From Azolla caroliniana (Eukaryota > Polypodiophyta): a stretch of DNA of 64,000 nucleotides. Shown here one piece after another: positions 40,195-51,150 of the stretch; position 1 is the stretch's first letter; every line of letters begins with the position of its first letter. Both the position numbers and the translations under genes were made by a program. Where the stretch lies: the NCBI GenBank assembly GCA_043228905.1, contig JBHGNT010000013.1:5890001-5954000 (forward strand), in the 5' to 3' direction. The notes under the pieces are model-generated. The model saw only the letters and a program-made list of their open reading frames with translations, was not told the DNA's origin and ran no database searches.

Positions 40195-41754
40195 ATGGAA
40201 GATTCATTTGGCGGCATGTTCAAGCTCCCCAGTTCCAACTACTCAGTGTGGAAGTCGAAGATGAGAGACATGCTCGTGGTTAAGGATCTTTGGTTGCCGC
40301 TTCAGCTTGGGGACAAGAGACCGGACAAGATCGATGCCACGATATGGGAGGTGATGCATATGAAGAGAACGGCGTACATACGGTGTTTCATCGACATGAG
40401 CCTGTACAACAACTTTAATGAGGAAAGTAAGCCTCATGAGCTGTAGGATAAGATTGACATTATGTTCCAGAACAAAAATGTTGTTAATCGGGTTTCGGTA
40501 TTCCGGAAGCTAGTGCGGCTCCGGTACCAAGATGGCTCCAGCATGGCGGAGCACATGAATGCCTTCCAGGGGTTGATTTAATAGGCAACATCATTGGAAG
40601 TACCTCTCGCTGATGAGGTACTAGCATTACTCCTACTCGGTTCCCTCCCGGATAGTTGGGAGACGTTAGTTGTCACTTTGGGCAACGCCGGGCCGGAAGG
40701 AAAACAATTATCCCTAGCAAGAGTCAAGTTGAGCTTGCTAGATGAGGAGGCGCGTTGGAAAGACAAGGATACGAGCTCTGACTCCAAAGCGCTCCTTACC
40801 AAATCGGAACGTGGAAGACAAAGGAACCGGAGTTCCCATAACCGGGAAAAGTCGGGGACACGGTCAAAGTCAAGGGGGACGCCCACTTGCTTATATTGCG
40901 GCAAGCCGAGGCACTTCCAGAAGAACTGTCGGCATTTTAGGAAAGACAAGGAAACCGACAGTACCGATTCGAAGTGGTCACCGGGCCGGAGGGGACCGAA
41001 GCAGAAGGAAACTACGACAATCGCGGCAAGTGAAGAAGATTTGATGCTCATCACCAAGGAGAGTGAGTTGAACCTTGCCGGCGACGAGACAATGTGGGTT
41101 GTCGATTTCGGAGCGTCGTTCCACCTAACCCCGGACCGGAAATGCTTCTCATCCTACACAGCCGGTGAGCATGGCTGTGTCCGGATGGGGAATGAAGGTA
41201 CATGCCGAATTGTTGGCATAGGAGATGTGTGGTTGACAACATCAACCGGATGCAAGTTGCTGCTGAAGGATGTCCGACACGTTCTGGAGGTTCGACTGAA
41301 CGTAATATCAACCGGTCGGCTAGATGATGAAGGCTACACAGGTAGCATCCGGAATGGTGTCATGAAGTTCTGCAAAGGGGACTTGATAGTGGCTCGAGCC
41401 CGGAAAGTCAACACATTGTACCTAATGAATGCCCGGTTATGCCAGGAAGAAGTGAACGTTGCATCCGACATTGCCGGTGAGCTGTGGCACAAGAGACTGT
41501 GTCACATGAGAGAGAAGGGGATGAAGAGGCTTGCTGATGACAACCTCATCCCGGTGAAAGACATGCAGCTTGTTAAGTGCACCGACTGCCTGGCCGGCGA
41601 GCAAAACCAGACCTCCTTCCGATCAAGGCCACCGATGAGAAGTAATGTAGCACTGGAGCTCGTGCATACCGATGTGTCTCAAGTGGACACGAAGTCACAT
41701 GCTGGATCGCAATACTTTGTGACATTCATAGATGACCACAGCCGGAAGCTGTAG
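40195..41754 (+). pseudogene. Copia gag, protease and start of integrase
   Basis: ATG 40195 starts MEDSFGGMFKLPSSNYSVWK, the UBN2-type gag. Stops occur at 40444 and 40579. The frame is open again from 40594 to 41754: LLLGSLPDSWETLVVTL, knuckle CLYCGKPRHFQKNC, protease WVVDFGASFHLTPD (D-F-G instead of D-S-G), LWHKRLCHMREKGMK, CTDCLAGEQNQ and LVHTDVSQVDTKS, the first catalytic Asp. A TAG at 41752 ends it. Confidence 0.82.
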
Positions 41755-41763
41755 GCCACACCA

Positions 41764-42330
41764 TTGAAGACGAAGGATCAAGTGTTATCCATCTTCAAGG
41801 AGCTCCACGAGAGAGTGGAAAGAGAAACCGGCTGGAAGCTGAAGGCGGTTCAAGCAGATATCGGAGAAGAATACCGGGGGCAGTTCAAGGAGTATTGCTG
41901 CTCGAAGGGAATCTGGCTCGAATTTACCGTGCCGAAGACGTCGAAACTAAAGGGGCTGGCCGAGAGGTTGAACCGGACCATAATTGAGAGGGTCCGGAGT
42001 ATGCTAGCAAATGCTAAGTTATTCAAGACGTTTTGGACTGAGGCGTTGGCGACAATGATGTATGTGATAAACAGATCACCCTCAGTGCCCTTGGAGGGAG
42101 ACACGCCGCAGAGAGTGTGGACCGGTAAGGAAGTGTCTTATCGGCATCTAAAGGTTTTCGGGTGTCTCTCTTACGTGCATGTTGCAAAGGACCGGAGAGC
42201 AAAGTTGGATCCAAAGTCCCGGCCTTGCATATTCCTCGAATACGACGATGATGAGTTCGGCTACCGAGTGTGGGATCCGGTCGACAAGAAGGTTTTCCGG
42301 AGTCGAGATATTATCTTCATGGAGGACTAG
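41764..42330 (+). pseudogene. Copia integrase, remaining part
   Basis: Open for 188 codons: KAVQADIGEEYRGQFKEY (the N of the usual DNGGEY is changed to I), KGLAERLNRTIIERVRSML with the third catalytic residue Glu, VINRSPSVPLEGDTP and FGCLSYVHVAKDRRAK, ending FRSRDIIFMED. At about 42330 the reading jumps to RT sequence from much further downstream, which marks the deletion joint. Confidence 0.8.
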
Positions 42331-42344
42331 ACCCTTGTCGACTG

Positions 42345-43350
42345 GCAGTCGAAGAAGAAGCCGATGATTGTGTATTTGTGAAGAAGTTTGAAGGTGGAAA
42401 CTTCCTGATACTCCTCCTGTACGTGGACAACATGTTGATCGTCGGAAGAGACCAAGTCAAGATACGGATGCTGAAGAAGGCTCTGAACCGGACCTTCTCA
42501 ATGAAAGACTTGGGTCCGGCAAGACAGATACTGGGATGCATATCATCCGGGACCAGTCAAAGAAGCAATTGTAGGATTCATAGGAGAAGTATGTGACAAA
42601 GGTGCTTCATCGGTTGAACATGTCAGATGCTAAACCGGTCGGATCGACACTCACGACAAACTGCAGGTTATCTGTTAAGCAAAGCCTGAAGGCGAAGGCA
42701 GAGAAAGTGGATATGATGAAGATACCATATGCCTTTCTCGTCGGGAGCTTAATGTACGCAATGGTGTGTACCCGACCGGATATCGGATACGCAGTCAGAG
42801 TGGTGAGCCATTTCATGACCAATCCCAACAAGGAGCACTGGAATGCAGTAAAATGGATACTTCGGTACTTGAAAGGCACCTCAAGTATGTGTCTCCGATT
42901 CAGCTCCGGTAAACCCCAACTTGATGGTTTTACCGATTTGGATATGTCGGTTGATGCGGATACCAGCCGGTCAACATTCAGATACGTCATGACATATGCA
43001 GGGGGGGCTGTTTCGTGGTAGTCGAGGTTGCAGAAGACGGTTGCATTGTCAACCACGGAAGCAGAGTACATGGCAATTGTGGAAGCCAACAATGAAGGAC
43101 TTCATCGGACAGCTAGGGATTCGGCAAGAGGAATACAGGCTCTATTGCGACAGTCAAAGTGTCATCCACCTTGCGAAGAACACGACGTATCATTCCAGGA
43201 CGAAGCACATCTAGCGTAGGTACCACTAGATCCAGGAGCGAGTTGAAGATCAAGAGTTCGTGCTGATGAAGATCCACACGGACGAGAACGGGTCGGATAT
43301 GCTAGACGCATGCTGGAAGCTGGTTGGACTAACTAGACATCCCATGCCAG
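42345..43350 (+). pseudogene. Copia RT end and RNase H
   Basis: From the deletion joint: CVFVKKFEGGNFLILLLY, the RT box YVDN (last Asp lost), MKDLGPARQILG, SDAKPVGSTL, MYAMVCTRPDIGYAVRVVSH, WNAVKWILRYLKGT, GFTDLDMSVDADTSRSTF and RQEEYRLYCDSQSVIHLAK in shifting frames. It ends near 43350, followed by the purine tract AGTGAAGGGGGAG and the LTR. Confidence 0.8.
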
Positions 43351-43365
43351 AGTGAAGGGGGAGTT

Positions 43366-43643
43366 TGTTAGGATTTCGGTCCCTCCGGATGGGATGATGA
43401 GGGCCCGGTAAGAACTGGATGACGTAGGCCCAGTCAGAACCTCTCACCGGATGAAGGGACATATATGGAAATATGTTTCTGAGAGCCCATTGGGGCCATA
43501 TCTGTAAATAGTCCTAATGTCACATTAGTATAAATATGACCTAGGGCAAACAAAGTGCTCTGTGTATCGTTGTTGTTGTCATTATTTGTTGTATAGAGTT
43601 ATTGGTATAACTGCTATACAGAGAGAGAGAGAGGGGGGGGGGG

Positions 43644-43699
<56 letters not shown>

Positions 43700-43985
43700 C
43701 AGAGTGATTCTCTATTGTAACCGCCGCCAGGCAAAGATTGTGAGCAAGAGGTTGTTGCCTCTGTGTTCACCTGTTGTATTCCCCTTACATAGTGATAGTT
43801 CGGAGTTTGTGGACTCCCATGGTTTTTCCCATTTAGGGTTTTTGACATTAACATACTGTGTAACCTCTCTCATATTGTCTATGTGTACTTGTATTCACCT
43901 CCATTCCCATTCTTGGTGTTCGATTCTAAACGACACAATCTGAGACTCAGTTGTGGCCGAGTAATATTCCGCATATTTCGCGTCA
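43366..43985 (+). repeat. 3' LTR of copia, with GA microsatellite
   Basis: 620 bp. TATAAATAT at 43529-43537. A GA run with an internal run of G occupies about 43619-43697, in place of a short GA tract in the 5' LTR. Confidence 0.88.
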
Positions 43986-44400
43986 CGACAGAACTAGCAT
44001 ACAGTGCACGCCTTTCCAGCTAGCATTTGGGTTAGAAGCCGTAATGCCCATCGAATTCCAGGTGCCCAGTCTGAGGATTCAAGTATGGGACCTACTATCA
44101 GAAGACAAGTCCGAGGAAATATGGCTACAACAACTTTTCGAATTAGGCGAGGCTCGGGTCCCTAGTATGGCAATACTTGAGCAAGTGCAGTGATGGCATA
44201 AAGCATTTATGGATCGGCATCGGGACGTAGTAGAGAAAGACTTTGCAGTGGGGATGGTTGTATTAGTTTTTCAAACACGCATCGGTCAAATGCCAGGGAA
44301 ATTACGGTTCTGTTGAACGGGGCCGTACTGGATAATTGGAGTGGAAAAAGACACTTTCCAATTAGGTACCCTCGCCGGAAATGTACTTTGATAAAAATTG
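43986..44400 (+). pseudogene. Integrase C-terminal part (G2)
   Basis: Continues after the copia: TSIQCTPFQLAFGLEAVMPI, PSLRIQVWDLLSEDKSEEIW, then stops and KAFMDRHRDVVEKDF, GMVVLVFQTRIGQMPGKLRF and FQLGTLAGN in broken frames. It matches 26794-27393. The stretch 44401-44600 holds no gene; it is AT-rich with an A/GA-rich run near 44545-44580, as in the pol to ORF3 spacer of the related copies. Confidence 0.78.
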
Positions 44401-44605
44401 AATGGGTTCTGATTAAAACCTTATCTGGGACCTACACCTCCGAACCCGTTTCACGTCGTAACTGACATGGCAGATGGGTCCCTAGACTAATTAATAGATG
44501 GGGCCCACTTGTAATATAATGTAATAGTAATATTGTACTTAACCGTTAAAAAAATAAAAATAAAAAAGAGAGAGAGAAGATAGTCATGACTACTAAACGG
44601 ACTTT

Positions 44606-46700
44606 ATGCATGCACAAACTTCAAGATCAAGAACACGCGGCACCATGATGTCACACAGGCCAATAAACCCTAGAGCACAAAAAGAGGAAAACAAAAGGTT
44701 TTCTGCACATTATAGAAAACAGAATTCAGCCTTCAGCTTTCCTCGCTCTCCTCACTCTCCACCATACCACAGAACCCATGCTCACTGTAGCCTGCAAGCT
44801 TCACTCAGTCTTCACAAGCCCCATCCATCCATGATGCTGATCACCATCTCTGCAACTTTACGCATATGGCTCTTGGAAAAGGGTTTTGAGGGGTACATCA
44901 AGGTCGCCAAGGCACCATCACATCTGGATGCTCTCGATATCGCCAAAAAGCTCAACGTGGACACTGTGACAAACACCACCATTCGGATGAAATTGGACCT
45001 CGCTGTGAATGGGGAGAAACATTTCGACATTCCTCCTACAGAATTCCTAGGAAAATATTTTGGGGAATATTTTGTATCAGCCAAGGCATACAAAACATAA
45101 GACATCCCGAACCCATTCTTTTGGAAAATAGCCAAGTTCTTACTTGAGGTCGGTTGCGTGCACATCAACGCTTACGAGATGGCAAAACAAAAGGCAGGTA
45201 TCATCAATGATATATTCGAGAGGCGCACAGTAGATTGGGGATTGATTACGTGGCCAACGCTAAGAGAGGGCCTACACGCATACTAGGCCGGCAAACACTT
45301 AAGGACGATTATACAACAATACCTTACAACATTGTTTCCAGCTCGCGGCCTGCCCGCCCCACAGTCTAGTAAACCTAAGCTGCCGCCACAATCCACGAAA
45401 CGACGGTTATCGGAATTGGCATCCACGGAATGGGAGGAGAAACCACAACCTTCCCGCCCCGTAGCGCAACTGATGCAGTTGGAACAACTAGCAAGGGCGG
45501 TCGAAGCAACAAACGGAACAGAACCAACAAAACCCCAGGCCGAAACTTCGAAGATTAGATCAGAAGAGTGGTCGCGGACTGGTCAAAGATACAACCGCCC
45601 CAGTCGACGTTTCTGCCCCTACGGAGCCCGTAACTACATTAGAGATAATCCAGGAGCCGCAACTGATCATTACGACACAGTTGCAACATGGAAAAGGAGT
45701 GCTCACCGCGGAATTTGAGGTCCTTAAGTATCTAGACATCCCAGATACGGCCCATGAGTTCAGCGCACTGTTACAGTTTGGAACGACTTACGAACTCATG
45801 GAATTTTTGGTGAGACAACAAATCAAGGTCTCCTAGAGAATGGCCGAGGAGATTGCGGAACAACAAATGATTGAGTGTGCACTGATGAGAATGGAGGAAA
45901 GTGAAGATGAGGGGTCCCTCACCAAGGTAGGTAGGCAACAGAACGCGGGGATTTGCCGCATGGGCATTGAATTACCCTCATTGAATACGGCCCTCGTCGA
46001 AGTGCATAGGGAATTGGCTAAAGTCAGTATGGGCATGAAAGATATGGCTATTAAAAATAAAAATGGCTGGAAAATAGTCAAGCTGACTCAAGCTCAACTG
46101 CAGAAGGCCCAAGAGCGCATTGCAAAATTAGAATGCAGCACAACTACGGCGCAACAAAACCCCGAACCGACATCCAGCGATGACGCATCGAAGCACAGAC
46201 CGCCATCGCCACAAAAGTGAAAAGAGCTATGCAACTAGCTGAATCCGAGATTGACGGCCTCCTCGCGAAACTCCGCCATTCATCAAACAAAGAAATGGAT
46301 ATCCGGGCCAAAGAATGACGGACTGTGAAAGCACTAGAGGATAAGCTCTAGGCGGAGACAACGGCACACCACCAGAAAAGAAGAAAACAAAAAGTTGTGT
46401 GAGGAAGCCCAAAAGACAGAAGCTGTTATCACAGGACTCTGGGAGTTATTGGAAAAGAAGAAAGCATGGTACGATGAATAGCTTGTGCGGGAACAGGAAC
46501 TTACGCATCAAGTATAAGTCCGCCTGAACAATGAAATGGGTTGGCTAGAGTAACTACACTTGAAAGAATCCCAAATATGGGCAAAGATGAAGAGACATTA
46601 TGAGGAAGCGGCTACGACCAATAAGCGTAAATTCGAAAACCTCAAGAAAGCCCTGGATGAGGCGCAAGCTTGCTCCCAAACGATAACGGACAATATACGC
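44606..46700 (+). pseudogene. ORF3, N-terminal and middle part (G2)
   Basis: Post-pol ORF of the old element. The conserved block reads GFEGYIKVAKAPSHLDALD, TEFLGKYFGEYFVSAKAYKT, then after a TAA near 45100 CVHINAYEMAKQKAGIIND and VDWGLITWPTLREGLHAY, each with a counterpart at residues 100-235 of the young ORF3. A Pro/Gln/Glu-rich middle (45330-45720) and a heptad-rich stretch (45840-46690, with long Lys/Glu/Ala runs) follow. Breaks occur at several stops. The element at 46701 cuts the coiled coil, and the reading resumes at 54044. Confidence 0.75.
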
Positions 46701-47550
46701 TGTCGTGCCTTTCGGCTCCGGATCGTTGCGTGAGTCGGGTGGGAACCACAGAGGTCTTGGACTAGGAGAAAGAAGTTCGTGAGATAGAGATTAATTATGA
46801 GTAAATAGCAAAGAGAAAGATAAGAAACTCGTGAATCACACGAGTATATTGGTACTTAGGGTGTTAAGAGAGAAGTAGACGTATAAATCGTGAATCCCAC
46901 GAATAATTTTTGTATTGATTAATACTTAATCCAAATAATCAACAACCCTTTATATATTTCTCTCCTCCTTATATAAGGAAGGAAGAGCTAAGCATGGCTT
47001 CATGCTTTTTTTTACAAAAAGTGTTCATGTCCACTAAATGTGCATGTGATGCTTTTTTATTTCCTAAGTATAGGGCTCATGCACGCTAGATGTGCATGAG
47101 TTATTTTTAGTGTCTCGTGTTTTTCTTTTTTTCTTTTTCATATATTAAAAAAATACACGATTTACCTTTTAATAAAGGTATGCATAAATAAAGGTCTTAT
47201 ACGTATTAAATCTATATTTAAAACACTTAAGATAATTTAATGTAATGGTAAGGTCGGGGTTTGTCAACGTGGAGGTGCAGAGTTCGAATCACGCCCTGCG
47301 TAGTAGTGAGTATTTCCTTTTTTTTACATTTATGTCTCTTTATCCGGCTCTTCCTTGCCGGTATGCCGTTTTCTTCCTTGCCGGTATGCCGTTTTCCTCC
47401 TTGCCGGTATGCCGTTTTTCCTCCTTGCCGGTATGCCGTTTTCCTCCTTGCCGGTATGCCGTTTTCTTCCGGTTCTCACTGAGCACTCCATTCTCTATCC
47501 GGAGGGACAAAAATATAATTTCCACATAGTGTGCAACCTACACTACGACA
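46701..47550 (-). repeat. 3' LTR of the complete gypsy element
   Basis: 850 bp. It holds five copies of a 24-bp unit with TGCCGGTATGCCGTTTT (about 47350-47470) and the tRNA-like block at about 47239-47300 (+ strand). TTATATAAGG near 46970 may be the TATA box in the element's sense. Confidence 0.9.
47239..47300 (+). ncRNA. tRNA-like block in LTR of the complete element
   Basis: A-box-like GTAATGGTAAG and B-box-like AGTTCGAATC with the same 38-bp offset as at 13501 and 13540. Sequence between the boxes differs from the gag-only family, while boxes and spacing are kept. A second copy is at about 53756-53817. Transcription is not shown. Confidence 0.42.
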
Positions 47551-50500
47551 CTCGCCCCCTCCAAACCCGCACATCCTCCGGTATGTGCCGAAGTTCTTGA
47601 TTCTTCGTATCCGTCTTCATTCGAAGCTTCCTCCGATTCTCCCCTTATGTCGACTATGAGTTGTAATCCACTTTCTTCGCTTCCCGCATCATTGTGGTCT
47701 TCGTCTGATTGCTCCTCGTTGTCGGCCTCGACTTGGATCACATAAGGTTTGTCGTCGGTCCGCTTCTTGAAAATCTTCACCCGCTTCCCGGCTATAGGCA
47801 CTCGTAGTATTGTTCCATCCAACTCGGACAGTCGGTACGTCCCGTTGTCGAAGACCTTCCGAACCTCGTACGGCCCGAACCACCTTTTCGTGAATTTCCG
47901 CATCGTTGTATGTTGATGGTCCAAGATACTATCATAGACGATCACCCAATCTCCTTCTTCAATCCTCCTCGGTCGTAGTCGGTGCTTTGTGTCGAACCGG
48001 CTTTTGTTCCGGAACCGTGCTTCTTGTTGTCGGCGTGACGCTTCCGCTACATCTTTCGGTCTTCCCTCCAGTTGTCGTATCCGGACCGCTAGTAGTTCTT
48101 CCCGGCTCATCTCTTCCTTCCACGGTAGTATTGTCCATGTCGCGATTGCGGTTTCCGTTGGCATTACCGGTGCTTGTCCGGTCATGAGTTCTGCCGGCAT
48201 GTAACCGGTCACGGAGCTATGCGTCGTCCGATCTGCCCATAGTGCATACGGAAGCATTTGTGGCCAATCCTTCACCCTTCCGTCGCATGCCTTCGCAAGT
48301 GCTTTCACGATCGGACTATGTCCTCGTTCGATCTTCCCGTTGGCCTCCGGATTGTAGGCCGTTGTCAGCGTTAACCGAACTCCATGTTTGGCGAAGAATC
48401 CCCTAGCTTTGTCCGAGTCGAGTTCTCCCCGGTCCGCAATCACTTGTCCTACGCAGCCGTACCTACAAAACACTTCTTCCAAAAGAAATTGGCACACCGC
48501 GGCACACGTTTTCCTCCGAAGCGCTCGACCTTCAACTTGGTTTGTGAGATCTTCTCGAGCTAACACCAAGTATTTCTTTTGTCCAATCCCGGTCGGCATA
48601 GCTACAATGTCGACCATCCACTTGAAGTTGATTGTCGGTGAGAATGTCGGATGCAGCTCATCTCGGTGTCGGACCCCGGAGTAGACTTGACATTTCTCGC
48701 AGCTTTCTGTGAACTCCGCGACATCTTTATACATGTTCTTCCACCAATATCTTTGCTTGATTTTCACAAAAGTTGCCCATGTTCCTCGATGTCCAGCCCA
48801 ATCGGATTCGTGGAACTCGGACATTATCCGGTTTCGTTGCTCTTTCGTCCCGACTACTCGAAGTGGTATCCCATCCGGTCTTTTCGGCGTCCTCCATATT
48901 AAACCGTTTTCCAAGAAGAACTTTTGGACTTGCCTCTTCTTCCCTCGGATCTCGGCTCTCCTTTCTTTATCATTGGTTGAATCCTCGATCTCTTGTAGCA
49001 TCTTCCCGATCATCAAGGTTTCCCCCTCGTATTCTTCTTCCCGGAATTCTCGGATCACGTTCACTCGGCATATGTGTTCTGACGTGAAGTAGTCTTCGGA
49101 AACTTCTTCATTATCTGATTCGGTTATGTCGTCTTCAAACCGCGCCCTCGATAACATGTCCGCTACCGCGTTGTCCTTCCCCGAGATGTGTCGAACCTCC
49201 GGATTAAGTGACTTGACATATGCAATCCACCTTAGCATAGCCACATCTGGTATCGTACAACACCGCATCATCCCGAGTATCGGAAGACAATCCGTCTCGA
49301 CCACCACTTCAGCTCCGATCAAATAATCCCGATCCGATTTTATCGCCGACACGACTCCCCACAATTCTCTTTTGACTTGTGCATATCCGCGTTGCCTTTC
49401 GTTGAGGACCTTTGCTCCAAATCGGATCGGATACCGCGAACCATCCGAGTCGGCTTGATTGATGACCCACCCGATACCGGTTGGACTTGTATCAACCGTT
49501 ACTATGATTGGCCGCTCGTAGCTTGGCTTCTTAAGTGATTCCGCCCTCCATAGTGTCTTCTTGAGTTTCCTCATGGCTTTAGTGTGTTCCGGTTTCCACT
49601 CGAATTTCTTACCTTTCCGCAACAAGTGATAGAGCGAGTCCGCTATATGTGCATAGTGCGGAATCCATATGTGATAGAATGCACACGCACCCAGAAACCT
49701 TCGGACTTCCCATGTTGACTCACATACTTCCTTCATAGCTTGAATCGCATCGATCTTTGTTGGTGACGGTCTTCGGCCGTAGGGTCCACATAGATGTCCG
49801 ACCACCAATATTTCTTCTTGCCCGAATGCCGATTTCTCCCCGGAAAGTGTTAGGTGCACATCTTCTAGCTTTCGCAACACTTTCTCGCAATCATGAATAT
49901 GGTCGACCACGAACTTTCGGCATCCCCGATCATCCATAGTCTCATCTTTTTCTTCCACCGCGCATCCTTTCATCGGAATGTCATCTAGAAACGGCATCGT
50001 TATCTCCGGGATGCAATCTCGAAGCACCTTGTTCATCGCGTTCATCATATGTGCAACCGAATTTGTCGCTCCTTGTGGTAGTGTGCACATTCGAACTAGT
50101 CCTATCGGTGTCCGCATGGTAGTGATGTCTCGGCTCTCCACGGCTAGTTGGAATTGGTCATACCCCGAGTATAGGTCCCCGATGGAGTATATCGCACGTC
50201 CGGCAAAAGCTTCCGCGAATTCGTCCACTATCGGACCGACTCCCGAGTTCCGGATCGTGACCTTGTTCACCGGTTGCAAGTCTTGGATGAATCGGAGTGA
50301 CCCATTCTTCTTCGGAACCGTAAACCATCGATTTGAGTACGGAGCACTTGATGGCTCTAGAATCCCCATCGCCACCTTCTCCTTGAGCAAGTCGATGACT
50401 TTCGGAATATGCGCCCGTGGCACCGGAATCGGCTTCAGGTTCCACGGTACATGATCAATCGTGAAAATCACCATCGGCTCCACTATCTTTGGATCAATGC

Positions 50501-51005
50501 ATCCGATCTCCCTCGATGTGAACGCGAATGCTTTGCCATGTTGCTCCAACATCTCTCGAAACCGTTTTTCTTCTTCTTGTAAGAGGAACCCACCTCCACC
50601 GATCCGAAGTTTCTTCCGGGTCTCATCTGTGAAGGCATGTCCGATATCCACGGACTTCCGAAGTGTCGGATCTCCCGAGACTTCTTTCTTCTTTTGTTCG
50701 CTATCGGCGGGTAGTGGTCCCGCGGCCGGTTTCACCTTCTTCTCCACGGTCTTGTATTTCGTACTTACCATTGCTTCTTCTTTGCGGAGCGCATCCGGCC
50801 CCATTTTCGCAACGATCTCGTACATCTCGACCGATTCCACCGGGACTACCCGGTTCCCTTGGCTTTTATCTTCCGCAAGCTCTTCAAGCCGTTGTAGTGT
50901 ATTCCCATAGAACACTTCCTCGATCACTCCCACGATTTCTTCGTCTTCTTTTATTATTGATGCCGACCGTAACTTATCCTCCACTTGTCGGTATTGTTTC
51001 TTCAT
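47538..51005 (-). CDS. Pol: RT, RNase H and integrase of the complete gypsy element
   Basis: 1,155 codons from the first ATG (51003-51005); the frame is open further upstream and overlaps the end of gag in the -1 frame. RT lies at about residues 200-420 with LRFIQDLQPVNKVTI, GDLYSGYDQFQLA, LPQGATNSVAHMMNAM and the active site FLDD (339-342). RNase H starts IIVTVDTSPTG (Asp 505) with KREL and ETDC. Integrase has an HHCC finger (His 732 and 739, Cys 769 and 772) and Asp 799, Asp 858 and Glu 893, exact DD35E spacing. An SH3-like C-terminal part (KRWFGPYEVRKVF) and an acidic tail follow, no chromodomain. The stop lies within the first 13 bases of the LTR. It would copy the RNA and insert the DNA. 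Confidence 0.92.
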   Translation of the reverse strand: MKKQYRQVEDKLRSASIIKEDEEIVGVIEEVFYGNTLQRLEELAEDKSQGNRVVPVESVEMYEIVAKMGPDALRKEEAMVSTKYKTVEKKVKPAAGPLPADSEQKKKEVSGDPTLRKSVDIGHAFTDETRKKLRIGGGGFLLQEEEKRFREMLEQHGKAFAFTSREIGCIDPKIVEPMVIFTIDHVPWNLKPIPVPRAHIPKVIDLLKEKVAMGILEPSSAPYSNRWFTVPKKNGSLRFIQDLQPVNKVTIRNSGVGPIVDEFAEAFAGRAIYSIGDLYSGYDQFQLAVESRDITTMRTPIGLVRMCTLPQGATNSVAHMMNAMNKVLRDCIPEITMPFLDDIPMKGCAVEEKDETMDDRGCRKFVVDHIHDCEKVLRKLEDVHLTLSGEKSAFGQEEILVVGHLCGPYGRRPSPTKIDAIQAMKEVCESTWEVRRFLGACAFYHIWIPHYAHIADSLYHLLRKGKKFEWKPEHTKAMRKLKKTLWRAESLKKPSYERPIIVTVDTSPTGIGWVINQADSDGSRYPIRFGAKVLNERQRGYAQVKRELWGVVSAIKSDRDYLIGAEVVVETDCLPILGMMRCCTIPDVAMLRWIAYVKSLNPEVRHISGKDNAVADMLSRARFEDDITESDNEEVSEDYFTSEHICRVNVIREFREEEYEGETLMIGKMLQEIEDSTNDKERRAEIRGKKRQVQKFFLENGLIWRTPKRPDGIPLRVVGTKEQRNRIMSEFHESDWAGHRGTWATFVKIKQRYWWKNMYKDVAEFTESCEKCQVYSGVRHRDELHPTFSPTINFKWMVDIVAMPTGIGQKKYLVLAREDLTNQVEGRALRRKTCAAVCQFLLEEVFCRYGCVGQVIADRGELDSDKARGFFAKHGVRLTLTTAYNPEANGKIERGHSPIVKALAKACDGRVKDWPQMLPYALWADRTTHSSVTGYMPAELMTGQAPVMPTETAIATWTILPWKEEMSREELLAVRIRQLEGRPKDVAEASRRQQEARFRNKSRFDTKHRLRPRRIEEGDWVIVYDSILDHQHTTMRKFTKRWFGPYEVRKVFDNGTYRLSELDGTILRVPIAGKRVKIFKKRTDDKPYVIQVEADNEEQSDEDHNDAGSEESGLQLIVDIRGESEEASNEDGYEESRTSAHTGGCAGLEGASVVV

Positions 51006-51114
51006 TCCTCCGGTTACGGCCGTGTACGTAGATGCCCCATCCGGGCCGATTCGTACTTGTTTTGCTCCGAGAGTTTTCTTCCTGTGTGGGGTATCAGGGC
51101 TTCTCGGACTATCA

Positions 51115-51150
51115 CTTCCCCACTCCGCAATAGTCCGCTTTAAAAATCCA
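51115..51150 (-). other. Candidate -1 frameshift site between gag-protease and pol
   Basis: Gag ends ATG GAT TTT TAA at 51140. In the -1 frame the same bases read GGA TTT TTA AAG and go on without a stop into pol. The A-UUU-UUA string is close to known -1 slippery sites but not a perfect heptamer. Gag and Pol frames differ by this one step. Confidence 0.5.

Larger units (their letters stand above)
39460..43985 (+). mobile_element. Ty1/copia element with internal deletion
   Basis: LTRs at 39460-40164 and 43366-43985; target duplication CTACA/CGACA (39455-39459 and 43986-43990, one mismatch). The primer site TGGTATTAGAGC is at 40168. Gag, protease, integrase, part of RT and RNase H follow on the + strand. 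It is a close relative of the young copia at 59412-64000, whose protein shows that about 285 residues between integrase and RT (roughly 860 bp) are missing here. Several stops also mark it as dead. Confidence 0.9.

Noticed and set aside
47350-47470. CRISPR-like repeat array
   Set aside because: Units are directly joined 24-bp copies without spacers, in an LTR of a plant element. The same applies to 59891-60000 and 57595-57905.
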